From positions 4,027,001 to 4,091,000 of the forward strand of contig NZ_CP106736.1 in NCBI RefSeq assembly GCF_030035605.1: a stretch of 64,000 nt of DNA, read 5' to 3'. Shown here piece after piece: positions 6,051 to 14,956 of the stretch. Both the position numbers and the translations under genes were made by a program. The stretch comes from Silvimonas soli (GTDB lineage: Bacteria > Pseudomonadota > Gammaproteobacteria > Burkholderiales > Chitinibacteraceae). Below the pieces are notes generated by a model. That model saw only the letters and a list, made by a program, of their open reading frames with translations. It did no database searches and was not told the origin of the DNA. Position 1 is the stretch's first letter. The number at the start of each line of letters is the position of its first letter.

Positions 6051-6412
6051 TGAGTACAGCGCGCCCCAGCAAGACCGTTCCGCGTCCAGGTGATGTTCCG
6101 CCAGCGGTAATGCGCCATACGGCAGCATCTATCGAGAAATCGCACAAAACGCGTGTGGCCGCGCTGGGCTGCATTCTCTGTCATGAGCTTGCGCAGCATC
6201 AAAACGGCGATACATACCTCCATCATGTCAGAAGCGATCAAGGCCTATCGCAGCGCGCCAGCGATTTCCTCGTGATCCCGCTTTGTCACGAACACCACCA
6301 GGGCGCATCTGGCATACATGGCCTCGGCACGCGCATGTTCTACACGCGGTACCAACTGACCGAACTGGATTTGCTAGCCATGGTGATTGGCCGGCTGGAG
6401 GGTGAGCTTTGA
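6047..6412 (+). CDS. Ref-like HNH nuclease
   Basis: 121 residues from ATG 6047 (a second ATG follows at once). A CILC zinc knuckle, HHVR, a PLCHEHHQG motif and GIHGLGTRMF place it in the Ref/HNH family, whose P1 member is a RecA-dependent single-strand-directed nuclease. Located between ninB and rusA, it probably processes recombination intermediates. The start overlaps the ninB stop and the end overlaps the rusA start. Confidence 0.8.
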   Translation: MMSTARPSKTVPRPGDVPPAVMRHTAASIEKSHKTRVAALGCILCHELAQHQNGDTYLHHVRSDQGLSQRASDFLVIPLCHEHHQGASGIHGLGTRMFYTRYQLTELDLLAMVIGRLEGEL

Positions 6413-6777
6413 CCACAATCACGCTGCCATGGCCGCCAAGCCTGAACAAATACTGGCGCCATCCAACCAGCGGGAAGCTGGCGGGGCGACACATGATCAG
6501 CGCGGAAGGGCGTGCATACCGGGTCGCTGTGCAGGCCGAATGCCTGGTGAATCGTATCAAGCCAGCAGTGGGGCGCCTGAATGTTGAAATCACCGCATTC
6601 CCGCCAGACAAGCGCACGCGTGATCTCGACAATCTCACCAAGGCGCTCCTCGATGGCCTGACCCATGGCGGCGCATGGGGCGATGACGGCCAGATCGACC
6701 GCTTGGTGATCGAGCGCGCTGGCGTGGTCAGCAATGGCTGCGTCGTAGTGAGGATTTCCCAGCGAGGTGCTTTGTGA
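6409..6777 (+). CDS. rusA: RusA-family Holliday junction resolvase
   Basis: 122 residues starting at an unusual TTG (6409), chosen because MTTITLPWPPSLNKYWRH is the family N-terminus and GGAGGG lies just upstream. Catalytic acidic residues are visible in KRTRDLDNLTKALLDGL and WGDDGQIDRL. RusA dimers cut four-way junctions at phage recombination or packaging intermediates. The TTG overlaps the Ref-like stop (TTTGA). Confidence 0.9.
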   Translation: MTTITLPWPPSLNKYWRHPTSGKLAGRHMISAEGRAYRVAVQAECLVNRIKPAVGRLNVEITAFPPDKRTRDLDNLTKALLDGLTHGGAWGDDGQIDRLVIERAGVVSNGCVVVRISQRGAL

Positions 6778-6938
6778 CATTGCCCAGTTACTACTACGGC
6801 CGCGACCCAGCTGAAAACATCGATCGCATACGCGCCGAAGAGCGCCGCGATCAGGAACGATTAAAAAGGCTGCGCCCCATGAAGGCACGCCGGATACAGC
6901 ACCTCACACGACTGGCCATGCAAGGGAGATTGAAATAA
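6774..6938 (+). CDS. Small basic phage protein, unknown
   Basis: 54 residues from GTG 6774 overlapping the rusA stop: MTLPSYYYGRDPAENIDRIR, then a highly charged Arg/Lys/Glu helix. Ends in TAATG shared with the next gene. Absence of hydrophobic stretches suggests a cytoplasmic nucleic-acid- or protein-binding peptide. Function not recognised; kept because overlaps on both sides fit the operon. Confidence 0.55.
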   Translation: MTLPSYYYGRDPAENIDRIRAEERRDQERLKRLRPMKARRIQHLTRLAMQGRLK

Positions 6939-7450
6939 TGAAGTTCTCAACGATTCGTGCGTGCGTAGGCTGGGCATTCCAGATGAGCCAGACCGTAAAC
7001 GTGAAGACGGCCAAATATGGGGAGCAAAGCGCATCGGCTTATGGGGACGAATCAAAGGGCGATCAGATCATGACCGCCGTCAATATCCTGAACAAGGTTG
7101 CCGGGCTCCCTGAGGCCGAGCGCGCAGTGATCGTTGCCTACTACACCTGCGAAGTTGCTGCGATCAATGAGGCAGCGTTATCGCTTCCAATGGGCTGGCC
7201 AACGGCATTGCGCCGGATGCTTGCTCGGAGCTGGGCGGGGGATCGTGGGCTGGAGATGAGCCAGGACGACATTGCCACGGCATACAGCTTTAGCCAGCAA
7301 ACGGCCAGTCGGCGCTGGACAGAAACATGCAAAGTATTGAATGGTGATCTGCGTAGCGCGCTTGCGGTACTCGAACTGCAGCTTCTTGACCTGATCACGA
7401 TGCCAACTGTTGCGAACGCGCACCGATTTCTCGAGAAAGTACTTGCTTAA
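6938..7450 (+). CDS. Q-like late-gene antiterminator (probable)
   Basis: 170 residues. Residues ~85-135 (MGWPTALRRMLARSWAGDRGLEMSQDDIATAYSFSQQTASRRW) hold a helix-turn-helix-like segment. As the last early gene, just before a promoter and terminator (7443-7545) and the terminase genes, it sits where lambdoid phages place Q. Q proteins bind at the late promoter and make RNA polymerase ignore the adjacent terminator. The family assignment is mostly positional. Confidence 0.5.
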   Translation: MKFSTIRACVGWAFQMSQTVNVKTAKYGEQSASAYGDESKGDQIMTAVNILNKVAGLPEAERAVIVAYYTCEVAAINEAALSLPMGWPTALRRMLARSWAGDRGLEMSQDDIATAYSFSQQTASRRWTETCKVLNGDLRSALAVLELQLLDLITMPTVANAHRFLEKVLA

Positions 7451-7471
7451 ATGCGTGAGTAAAACTATCAT
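7443..7471 (+). promoter_or_regulatory. Candidate late promoter (pR'-like)
   Basis: TTGCTT (7443-7448) overlaps the stop of the Q-like gene. TATCAT (7466-7471) follows after a 17-bp spacer, and a TCTTTTTTG stretch comes next. With the terminator at 7516-7545 this reproduces the pR'-tR' arrangement on which Q proteins act. Confidence 0.55.
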
Positions 7472-7515
7472 CTTTTTTGTAGCGTGCATTGGTGCGCTTC
7501 AAACGAATTCAATGC

Positions 7516-7545
7516 AAAGCCCCGGCCTAAACAGCTGGGGCTTTT
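7516..7545 (+). terminator. Terminator before the late operon (tR'-like)
   Basis: AAAGCCCC (7516-7523) pairs with GGGGCTTTT (7537-7545) around GGCCTAAACAGCT. It would stop transcription from the promoter 45 bp upstream unless antiterminated. The rest of the gap to 7759 holds only a doubtful 33-codon ORF at 7635-7736 (MHGKRRVPENLRSYRLNES) and nothing else recognisable. Confidence 0.7.
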
Positions 7546-7759
7546 GCGTTTCTGGTCATGCCATAACAAGGCAAATTCATTTGCGGTCCCCTGGGATACT
7601 CAAAGGCTGACGCCCTGCCGCAGACCTTGCAACGATGCACGGCAAGCGCAGAGTGCCGGAAAACCTGCGCAGCTATCGACTAAATGAAAGTTGGTCTCCT
7701 CCCCGCAATGCGGTCCTCGCCAACGCAGGGCGATAGCAACACCCCTACGGATTGAAAAC

Positions 7760-8221
7760 ATGGCAAGGCCCACCCGATACACCAATGCGATGGCAGAGCG
7801 AATCTGTGAGCGCTTGATGGGTGGCGAGAGTTTGCGCCGCATCTGCAAATCGGATGACACGCCCGACCAAGCTACTGTTTACCGGTGGCTGAACCAGAAC
7901 AAATCGTTTCGCGAGCAATACACCCGCGCGCGAGAAGTTCAGGCCGACACGCTGGCTGACGAAATCATCGATATTGCTGACGACGGCATCAATGACAGCT
8001 ACGTGGATGAAGATAGCGGGGCAGAGCGCACCAATTACGATGTGATCGCTCGCAGCAAACTCCGTGTTGATGCGCGTAAGTGGCTGGCCGGGAAGATGGC
8101 GCCAAAGAAGTACGGCGAGAAGATTCAACAGGAACTCTCTGGGCCGGGCGGTGAACCACTGGCCCCGCCAGTCTTCAATGTGACGTTCGGGAAGCAAGAG
8201 GATGGCGGCGATCAATCTTGA
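7760..8221 (+). CDS. Terminase small subunit
   Basis: 153 residues from ATG 7760. Its N-terminal helix-turn-helix (ICERLMGGESLRRICKSDDTPDQATVYRWLNQNKSFREQY) is typical of terminase small subunits that recognise packaging DNA. The middle (LRVDARKWLAGKMAPKKYGEK) is the conserved oligomerisation end of the Terminase_5-like family. An in-frame start at 7691 is rejected. It overlaps the large subunit by 20 nt. Confidence 0.85.
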   Translation: MARPTRYTNAMAERICERLMGGESLRRICKSDDTPDQATVYRWLNQNKSFREQYTRAREVQADTLADEIIDIADDGINDSYVDEDSGAERTNYDVIARSKLRVDARKWLAGKMAPKKYGEKIQQELSGPGGEPLAPPVFNVTFGKQEDGGDQS

Positions 8222-9410
8222 GTTCGCCCCCAAGTTTGCCCCGTTATTCAAGCCGAAGCGTTACAAGGTATTCCATGGTGGCCGTGGTGGCGCCAAGTCG
8301 TGGGAGATAGCTCGCGCCTTGGTACTGCTGGCGTCCTGCAAGAAACTGCGCATTCTCTGTGCGCGTGAAGTACAGAACACCATCAAGGATTCAGTCCACA
8401 AGTTGTTGAAGGATCAGATCGAATCGCTCGGCCTGCTGCCTTGGTTCACGATCACCGATACCAGCATAAAAAGCACGACGGGTTCTGAATTCATTTTCAA
8501 AGGCCTGCGCTACGACGTGCAAGGCGTGAAGTCCACGGAAGGCATCGATATTTGCTGGGTGGAAGAAGCTCAGACAGTAAGTGCTGATTCATGGGAGGTA
8601 CTGATCCCGACCATCCGCAAGGAAGGTTCAGAAATCTGGATCAGCTTTAACCCGAAAGAAGAAGTCGACCCCACCTACCAGCGCTTTGTACTGAATCCAC
8701 CAGATGACTCGGTGGTGGTCGAGGTTAATTACTGCGACAACCCCTGGTTTCCGGAAGTACTCCGCAAGGAAATGGAGTACTGCAAGCGCGTCGACTTTGA
8801 TGCCTATGAGCATATCTGGCTCGGCAAGCCACGCAAGATCAGCGCGGCAGTCATCTTCTCCGGCAGGTATCGCGTCGATGCATTTCCTGATGACCTATGG
8901 ATCAAGGCGGAACGTCTGTTCTTTGGCGCTGACTTTGGCTTCGCGCAAGACCCGAGCACGCTAATCCGCTGTTTCATTCTCGAAAACAAGCTTTACATCG
9001 AGCATGAAGCCTACGGCGTGGGTGTTGAGCTGGATGAAATGCACCAGCTTTACGACAGCGTTCCCAGTTCACGTGACTGGCCTATCAAGGGCGATAACAG
9101 CCGCCCGGAAACGATCAGCTATATGCACCGGCAGGGATTCTCAATTTCTGCCGCAGATAAATGGCCTGGCTGCGTTGAAGATGGCATCACGCATCTACGC
9201 GGCTTTGAAGAAATCATCATTCATGAGCGTTGCAAGCACACCGCTGATGAAGCCCGGCTTTATTCGTACAAGGTCGACAAGCAGACCAATGAGGTACTGC
9301 CGATCATCGTAGACAAACACAACCACTGCTGGGATGCGATTCGTTACGCCTTGGATGGCTATATCCAGGCACGTGGCGGCGCTGGCTTGTGGGCCCGACT
9401 CGCTGGCTAA
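8202..9410 (+). CDS. Terminase large subunit
   Basis: 402 residues. ATPase domain with Walker A-like GGRGGAKS (~residue 27) and Walker B ICWVEEA (~residue 120). C-terminal RNase-H-like nuclease with GADFGFAQDPS (~residue 245) and a late Asp/His region (DKHNHCWDAIRYAL). It powers DNA translocation into the procapsid and cuts the concatemer. PBSX/T4-like class. Confidence 0.95.
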   Translation: MAAINLEFAPKFAPLFKPKRYKVFHGGRGGAKSWEIARALVLLASCKKLRILCAREVQNTIKDSVHKLLKDQIESLGLLPWFTITDTSIKSTTGSEFIFKGLRYDVQGVKSTEGIDICWVEEAQTVSADSWEVLIPTIRKEGSEIWISFNPKEEVDPTYQRFVLNPPDDSVVVEVNYCDNPWFPEVLRKEMEYCKRVDFDAYEHIWLGKPRKISAAVIFSGRYRVDAFPDDLWIKAERLFFGADFGFAQDPSTLIRCFILENKLYIEHEAYGVGVELDEMHQLYDSVPSSRDWPIKGDNSRPETISYMHRQGFSISAADKWPGCVEDGITHLRGFEEIIIHERCKHTADEARLYSYKVDKQTNEVLPIIVDKHNHCWDAIRYALDGYIQARGGAGLWARLAG

Positions 9411-9424
9411 ACAGGAACACATTA

Positions 9425-10873
9425 ATGGCACGGAAACCCGCACGCATTCAGAAGGCAGCGGCCCGCAGCCAGGATAGCAAAGGCAAGTTCCAGTCGCGGG
9501 ACAGCTTCCAGAACTTGATGGCCCGTACGGGCTACGGCGCTGGCAGCCTGCAGGACGGCAGCGCTTACACGTTCGACTACATCAGCCGCAACCGCACGTT
9601 GCTGGAAGGCGCGTTTCAGTCGAACTGGGTGGCGCGCACCACGGTATCTGTGGTGGCTGAAGACATGACCCGCGAGGGCATTGAAATCAAGTCGTCGCTT
9701 GAGCCTGACGACCTGGAAATGATTTACGAAGAGTTCGACACCCTGCAATTGTGGGATGCGCTCTGCGACAACATCAAATGGGCGCGGCTCTACGGCGGCT
9801 CCATTGCCGTGATGCTGATCGACGGCCAGGACATGAGCAAGCCGCTCAACGTCGAAACCATTGCAGAGGGCCAATTCAAGGGCCTGATGGTGCTTGATCG
9901 CTGGTTGGTTCAGCCAACACTTGAAGACATCGTCAAGCAGTATGGCGATGGATTCGGGCTGCCACGCTTTTATGACGTGGTCGCCGACTCACTTGCTCTG
10001 GCGCGCCAACGCATCCACCACTCGCGGGTAATCCGCATCGACGGTGAAGACCTGCCGTACTGGCGCAAGATCAGCGAGAACCTGTGGGGCGTGTCGGTGC
10101 TTGAAGGGCTGTGGGATCGGATCATTGCCTTCGATAGCACGACCGAGGGCGCTGCACAGCTGGTATACAAGGCATACCTGCGCACCTACAAAGTGGAAGG
10201 CCTGCGGCAGATCATTGCTGCTGGCGGCAAGGTCATGGAAGGTCTGGTCGCCCAGATCGAGATGATCCGCAAGTATCAGTCCAGTGAAGGACTGACGCTG
10301 ATGGATAAGTCTGATGAATTCGAGGCGCACTCGTACACCTTCAGCGGCTTGTCTGATGTCCTGTTGCAGTTCGGTCAGCAATTGTCTGGCGCCACGCAGA
10401 TTCCGCTGGTGCGGTTGTTTGGCCAGTCTCCGGCCGGGCTGAACAGCACGGGCGAATCAGACTTGGCGACGTACCAAGACACGATCAAGCGCGGCCAGAA
10501 CCGAAAGCTCCGAACTGGCCTGACCAAGTTGCTGGATGTAGTCAGTCGATCACGCCTTGGTAAGCCTTTACCTGCTGGCACCACATTCAAGTTCCGGCCG
10601 CTGTATCAGCTGAAGGATATCGACAAAGCCAACATCGCCAAGACAGTTAGCGATGCGGTGATCAACGCAGAAGATGCCGGAATCATCTCGCGCTCGACTG
10701 CGCTGAAAGAGTTACGGCAGTCGGCAGAAACAACCGGCATTTTCTCCAATATCTCAGACGAGGAGATCGAGGAGGCCGAGAATGATCCGCCGCCGCCAGG
10801 GGAAACAGATGACCCAGCTAACGAGGGATCGCAAGCGCAAGAGCAGCAATCCGGTAAGAACGCGGAAGATTGA
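9425..10873 (+). CDS. Portal protein, DUF1073/Phage_portal_3 type
   Basis: 482 residues from ATG 9425 (AGGA 11 nt upstream). The conserved core of this portal family is visible: FQSNWVARTTVSVVAEDMTREG, WARLYGGSIAVMLIDGQ, GLWDRIIAFDSTTEGAAQLVYKA, IPLVRLFGQSPAGLNSTGESD. It forms the dodecameric DNA gate at the capsid vertex. An acidic Pro/Glu-rich tail (~460-482) overlaps the next gene. Public records sometimes label this family 'Acb1 family'; no anti-CBASS phosphodiesterase signature is evident here. Confidence 0.9.
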   Translation: MARKPARIQKAAARSQDSKGKFQSRDSFQNLMARTGYGAGSLQDGSAYTFDYISRNRTLLEGAFQSNWVARTTVSVVAEDMTREGIEIKSSLEPDDLEMIYEEFDTLQLWDALCDNIKWARLYGGSIAVMLIDGQDMSKPLNVETIAEGQFKGLMVLDRWLVQPTLEDIVKQYGDGFGLPRFYDVVADSLALARQRIHHSRVIRIDGEDLPYWRKISENLWGVSVLEGLWDRIIAFDSTTEGAAQLVYKAYLRTYKVEGLRQIIAAGGKVMEGLVAQIEMIRKYQSSEGLTLMDKSDEFEAHSYTFSGLSDVLLQFGQQLSGATQIPLVRLFGQSPAGLNSTGESDLATYQDTIKRGQNRKLRTGLTKLLDVVSRSRLGKPLPAGTTFKFRPLYQLKDIDKANIAKTVSDAVINAEDAGIISRSTALKELRQSAETTGIFSNISDEEIEEAENDPPPPGETDDPANEGSQAQEQQSGKNAED

Positions 10874-11555
10874 ACAGGCTTATTCGGGCCAGTTGCGCAA
10901 GGTTGCCCAGCATATCGGGCACCTTATCAACGGGTTTCCTGCGGGTGATCCGGCATCGGTTGCGCCAATTACCCAATTGCTGACCGCTTACAGTGAGGCG
11001 CTGACCCAGTGGGCTACGTTTACTGGTGCCAGCATGCTTGCAGCGGTGAACAAGCAAGACGTGGCTATGTGGGCGCGCAATGCAGAGGAAATGTCGAAAG
11101 CGCTGCGCTATGAACTCAAGCACACGCAAACAGGTGAGTTGCAGCGCGAATTACTGGCCGAGCAGGTGACATTGATCAAGTCGATTCCGCTTGATGCTGC
11201 TCGGCGCGTACATGATCTGACGTTGAAGGGTTTGGAAGACTCAACCCGCGCTGCCGAGATTGCCAGGGAAATACGACGATCTGGCGAAGTGTCAGCGAGC
11301 AAGGCTACGCTGATCGCCCGTACTGAAGTGGCGCGAACGGCCAGCACACTGACGCAATCGAGGGCTGAACAGGTCGGCAGTACGCATTACATCTGGCGCA
11401 CGTCAGGTGATGGCGATGTTCGCCACGCCCACAAGGAAATGAATGGCAAGGTTGTTGCATGGGCTGATCCACCTCTATTGAGCGATGGCACCCGCACGCA
11501 TGCCGGCCAGATTTACAACTGCCGGTGCTACCCGGAACCCATTATCCCCGATTAA
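10782..11555 (+). CDS. Minor head protein, SPP1 gp7/Mu F-like
   Basis: 257 residues from ATG 10782, which has GGAGG 8 nt upstream; ATG 10809 is an alternative. The C-terminal half holds the Phage_Mu_F signature (LIARTEVARTASTLTQSRAEQVG, YIWRTSGDGDVRHAHKEMNGK, THAGQIYNCRCYPEP). These proteins enter the procapsid with the portal. It overlaps the portal gene by 92 nt. Ends at a terminator. Confidence 0.85.
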   Translation: MIRRRQGKQMTQLTRDRKRKSSNPVRTRKIEQAYSGQLRKVAQHIGHLINGFPAGDPASVAPITQLLTAYSEALTQWATFTGASMLAAVNKQDVAMWARNAEEMSKALRYELKHTQTGELQRELLAEQVTLIKSIPLDAARRVHDLTLKGLEDSTRAAEIAREIRRSGEVSASKATLIARTEVARTASTLTQSRAEQVGSTHYIWRTSGDGDVRHAHKEMNGKVVAWADPPLLSDGTRTHAGQIYNCRCYPEPIIPD

Positions 11556-11560
11556 ACAGA

Positions 11561-11580
11561 CCCGCTTCGGCGGGTTTTTT
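11561..11580 (+). terminator. Rho-independent terminator within the late operon
   Basis: CCCGC-TTCG-GCGGG followed by six T residues. An intrinsic terminator between head genes makes sense if late transcription is antiterminated by the Q-like protein. Confidence 0.8.
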
Positions 11581-11597
11581 CATGGGCGAAAGAAACG

Positions 11598-12875
11598 ATG
11601 CAACGCATCACAAAAGACGCCAGTGGCCGCCTTCGCATCTACACGGTTGAGCAGCTTGGCCCCAAGCAGTCGGTCACGCCTGAAGGGTTTCTGCTTTGCC
11701 ATGACGTGCCCATTGCCCGCACCGGCACTCAGTTATACGGCGCTGATGAGGTGCCGGTTGATTCAGCCAATGGCGAGGTTCGCATCTATCGGCAGGAAGA
11801 CGACGTTTTCCGTCCTGAGACGGTAGCGAGCTTCGAAGGCAAGTCGGTCACGATTGACCACCCGGATGATTTCGTCACACCCGAGAACTGGAAAGAACTC
11901 ACGGTCGGGGTGACCCAGAACGTGCGCCGCGGTACTGGCGCAGAAACCGATCTGCTGATTGCAGACCTGCTCATTACCGACCAGGAAGCAATCAACGCAG
12001 TACGCGCGGGACTACGCGAGGTCTCGTGCGGCTATGAAGCTGACTATGAGCAAGATTCGCCCGGTGTGGGTTACCAGCGAAATATCGTCGGCAATCACGT
12101 AGCGCTCGTTGAGCGTGGCCGCGCAGGCCCGCGTTGTGCAATTCAAGACAAGGAACCGAAACACATGGCTAAACCTAGCTGGAAAGACCGCATCTGGGCC
12201 GCATTCGGCTCGCGTGATGCGGAAGGGATGGAAGAAGCCCTGAAGGAAGGTCAGAAGTCAGCAGATGCCGATGACGAAACTGAGGAAGAACGCAAAGCGC
12301 GTGAAGCCAAGGAATCGAGCAAGACTGGCGATGCTGCGCTGAAGAAGATCATGGACAAGCTCCAGTCCATGGATGCGGATATCCAGGAACTGAAGAAAGA
12401 GCGTGCCGAGTCGGAAGACGATGACGGCAAAGAAGACGACCCGGATATGACTACCGATACCGTGATCGAAGCCGAAACTGCACGCAAGGCTGATGTCGGT
12501 AAGACCTACACCGGTGATGCCCTGCGTGACACGGTATCCCGCGCTGAAATTCTGGCTCCGGGTCTGGCCACGCCGACCACTGATGGCGTCAAGGTTGCTG
12601 ATGCTGTTGCCCGACACCAACGCCGTGCGTTGAAGCAGGCTATGACCACCGACGCGGGTAAGGCAGCAATTGCGCCATTTCTGAATGGTCGTGCGCTCGA
12701 CAAGCTGACTGGCGATGCTTTGCATGCGGTTTTCATTGGGGCCTCCGAGCTGATGAAGACTCGCAACAACGACACCGCCACGCGCAGCACTGCCAAGACC
12801 TCAGATTTTGGTGGTGTAACGACCGTAGCCAAGATCAACGAAGCCAACGCGCAGTACTGGCAAAACCGCAAATAA
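11598..12875 (+). CDS. Prohead protease-scaffold fusion, DUF2213
   Basis: 425 residues. Residues 1-180 match the DUF2213 protease (TPEGFLLCHDVPIARTG, FEGKSVTIDHPDDFVTPENW, Ser in LREVSCGYEAD, His in GNHVALVERGRAGPRC). A Glu/Lys/Asp-rich coiled region (~205-290) follows and resembles an internal scaffold. The last ~130 residues look like a capsid-assembly tail. The His/Ser pair suggests a herpesvirus-type (S78-like) maturation protease that frees the scaffold. Confidence 0.8.
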   Translation: MQRITKDASGRLRIYTVEQLGPKQSVTPEGFLLCHDVPIARTGTQLYGADEVPVDSANGEVRIYRQEDDVFRPETVASFEGKSVTIDHPDDFVTPENWKELTVGVTQNVRRGTGAETDLLIADLLITDQEAINAVRAGLREVSCGYEADYEQDSPGVGYQRNIVGNHVALVERGRAGPRCAIQDKEPKHMAKPSWKDRIWAAFGSRDAEGMEEALKEGQKSADADDETEEERKAREAKESSKTGDAALKKIMDKLQSMDADIQELKKERAESEDDDGKEDDPDMTTDTVIEAETARKADVGKTYTGDALRDTVSRAEILAPGLATPTTDGVKVADAVARHQRRALKQAMTTDAGKAAIAPFLNGRALDKLTGDALHAVFIGASELMKTRNNDTATRSTAKTSDFGGVTTVAKINEANAQYWQNRK

Positions 12876-12888
12876 GGATGCCGAAACC

Positions 12889-13383
12889 ATGAGCAATGCA
12901 ATTCTTTACCGCATGAATTCTGGCATCCCTGGGGATGTCAGCCGCCGCCAGAGCGCCACGATTGAATCTGGCTTTTATGATTCAGGCGCCGCTTTCCCTG
13001 GCTACGGCCTGTTCGGCAAGATCGTGTCGGGCAAGTTCGATCCGATCGGTGCTGGCGACACTGCCGCCAATGTGTATGGCGCGCTGGTTCGTCCGTATCC
13101 AACGACCGGGCTCAATGCCTCCGATCCGCTGGGTACAGCCGTGCCTCCTACTTCCGGCGTCTGCAACATCTTGCGCCGTGGCTACATGACCGTGAAAAAC
13201 AACGCCGGTACAGCATCGCTGGGAAGCCAGGTTTACGTGCGTGTTGCCGCTGCGGCTGCAGGCAAACCCATCGGCGGCATCGAGGCAGCATCCGATACAA
13301 CCAACACCATCGCCATCACTGGCGCAACGTTCATGAGCGCGGCAGACGCCTCCGGCAACGTTGAAATCGCATTCAATATCTAA
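12889..13383 (+). CDS. Capsid decoration/structural cement protein, gp24-like
   Basis: 164 residues, Ala/Gly/Thr-rich and beta-strand-like (VSRRQSATIESGFYDSG, GYGLFGKIVSGKFDPIGAGDT, ILRRGYMTVKNNAG). Size and position between protease and major capsid agree with the structural cement proteins of Bcep-like phages that clamp capsomers. No signal peptide. Confidence 0.7.
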   Translation: MSNAILYRMNSGIPGDVSRRQSATIESGFYDSGAAFPGYGLFGKIVSGKFDPIGAGDTAANVYGALVRPYPTTGLNASDPLGTAVPPTSGVCNILRRGYMTVKNNAGTASLGSQVYVRVAAAAAGKPIGGIEAASDTTNTIAITGATFMSAADASGNVEIAFNI

Positions 13384-13396
13384 AGGGGCACTGTAA

Positions 13397-14344
13397 ATGC
13401 TGACTTTTGACCGTCGTACCATCGACTCGGCCGGTGCCTTCCTCGTTGGCGAACTGGAACGCTTGGACCAGACCTTGCACATGCCTTTGGCATCGGTGAC
13501 CTGGTCGCGCGATATCAAACTGCGTGAAGACGTTTCTATTGCTGACGAACTGTCGTCCTTCACCAATTCGGCGTTTGCCGCAGCTGGCGGCCCATCGCCT
13601 AATGGCAAAAGCTGGATCGGCAAGGATGCGACCGCTATTGCTGGCATGGCACTGGATATCGGCAAGACTGCAAATCCCCTGAACTTGTGGGGTATGGAGC
13701 TGGGCTGGACATTGCCTGAACTGGAATCCGCCCAGAAGCTCGGGCGCCCGGTTGATCAGCAGAAGTTTGCTGGCATGCAACTCAAGTACCAGATGGACAT
13801 CGATGAGCAGGTTTATATCGGTGACACTGGCTTGGGCGTTACCGGCCTCGTGAATAACGGCAGTGTGGCCACCACGAACGCCATCAACGGCAACTGGAAC
13901 AATGGCACGACCACGCCGAACCAGATTCTGCAGGATGTGAATACCCTGCTGGAGTCGGTCTGGGCTTCGTCCGCTTTCGCTGTTTGCCCGGAAGAACTGC
14001 GCGTGCCGCCAATCCAGTACAGCTATCTGGTCAGCACACTGATCAGCTCGGCCGGTAATATCTCAATCCTGCGCTTCCTGCAGGAAAACTCGATTGCCAA
14101 TGCGGTCAATGGCAAGCCTTTGAACATTCAGCCGCTGAAATGGCTGACTGGTCGTGGTGCTTCCAACAAGGATCGCATGGTGGCGTACACCAACGACACC
14201 AAGCGTGTGCGCTTCCCGCTGGTGCCGTTGCAACGTACCCCGCTGGAATACCGTGGCATTCAACAACTGACCACCTACTTTGGTCGCCTGGGTGTCGTCG
14301 AAGTGGTTTACGGCGAAACGCTCGGCTACGTCGACGGTATTTAA
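13397..14344 (+). CDS. Major capsid protein, DUF2184
   Basis: 315 residues. Matches the DUF2184 major capsid family: TFDRRTIDSAGAFLVGELERLD, ADELSSFTNSAF, WGMELGWTLPELESAQ, DEQVYIGDTGLGVTGLVN, TPLEYRGIQQLTTYFGRLGVVEV. An HK97-like fold is expected. Located directly after the cement protein, with a short gap to each neighbour and strong purine-rich ribosome sites, as expected for the most abundant virion protein. Confidence 0.9.
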   Translation: MLTFDRRTIDSAGAFLVGELERLDQTLHMPLASVTWSRDIKLREDVSIADELSSFTNSAFAAAGGPSPNGKSWIGKDATAIAGMALDIGKTANPLNLWGMELGWTLPELESAQKLGRPVDQQKFAGMQLKYQMDIDEQVYIGDTGLGVTGLVNNGSVATTNAINGNWNNGTTTPNQILQDVNTLLESVWASSAFAVCPEELRVPPIQYSYLVSTLISSAGNISILRFLQENSIANAVNGKPLNIQPLKWLTGRGASNKDRMVAYTNDTKRVRFPLVPLQRTPLEYRGIQQLTTYFGRLGVVEVVYGETLGYVDGI

Positions 14345-14354
14345 GGGGAACACC

Positions 14355-14561
14355 ATGTCAGTCATCAATGTTGCAAAGGCCTTTACACTTTCCGTGGTCG
14401 AAGAAGGCCAGTTGGTGAAAAAGCCTTTCGCCGTCGGCATCCAGGATGTTGAAGACTTTGTCGCCGACCACTGGTATACCAAGGCTCACACCGAGCCATT
14501 GCCTGATGCCGTAGCCAAGGCAAAGAAGCCTGCTGACACCACCGCCAAGCCACAAGGTTAA
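14355..14561 (+). CDS. Small head/neck-region protein
   Basis: 68 residues from ATG 14355. Short beta region (VAKAFTLSVVEEGQLVKKPFAVGIQDVEDFVADHW) and a Lys/Ala/Pro-rich tail. Proteins of this size with the same 'F.VGxQ.V' pattern follow the capsid gene in related phages; a capsid accessory role is likely but unproven. Confidence 0.65.
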   Translation: MSVINVAKAFTLSVVEEGQLVKKPFAVGIQDVEDFVADHWYTKAHTEPLPDAVAKAKKPADTTAKPQG

Positions 14562-14563
14562 TC

Positions 14564-14947
14564 ATGGATACCGCCCAGTTTCGGGAAGACTTCACCGAAT
14601 TCAGCGACGAGACAATCTATCCAGACTCGTTGGTCCAGCTATGGCTGACCGCAGCGCTGATGTTCGTGGACGAATGCCGGTGGGGCGATGCCTATAACCT
14701 CGGTCTAGAGCTTTTCACCGCGCATCACCTTGTGGTGTCAGCGAAAGACCAGCAGGCGGCAGAGATTGGGGCGGTGCCGGGGCAAGTGACCGGTGCCACT
14801 TCATCCAAGTCGGTTGACAAGGTCAGCGTCGGATTTGATACCAAGGCCGTTACCTACGAAGGTGCTGGCTTCTGGAACATGTCCAGCTATGGCATTCAGT
14901 TTTACCAGCTCATGATGATCTTCGGCGCTGGCGGCATCCAACTTTGA
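14564..14947 (+). CDS. Head-tail adaptor, DUF4054
   Basis: 127 residues. AQFREDFTEFSDETIYPDSLVQLWLTAA and the GLELFTAHHLVVSAKDQ helix match DUF4054, the gp6-like connector that joins portal to neck. Spacing of 2 nt from the preceding stop. The late-gene order head-connector-neck is as expected. Confidence 0.8.
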   Translation: MDTAQFREDFTEFSDETIYPDSLVQLWLTAALMFVDECRWGDAYNLGLELFTAHHLVVSAKDQQAAEIGAVPGQVTGATSSKSVDKVSVGFDTKAVTYEGAGFWNMSSYGIQFYQLMMIFGAGGIQL

Positions 14948-14956
14948 GGTAATCCA

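Noticed and set aside
9425..10873. Anti-CBASS (Acb1) function for the portal gene
   Set aside because: Some databases use that label for DUF1073 relatives, but the sequence has full portal motifs and portal position and no visible H-x-T/H-x-T phosphodiesterase pair.
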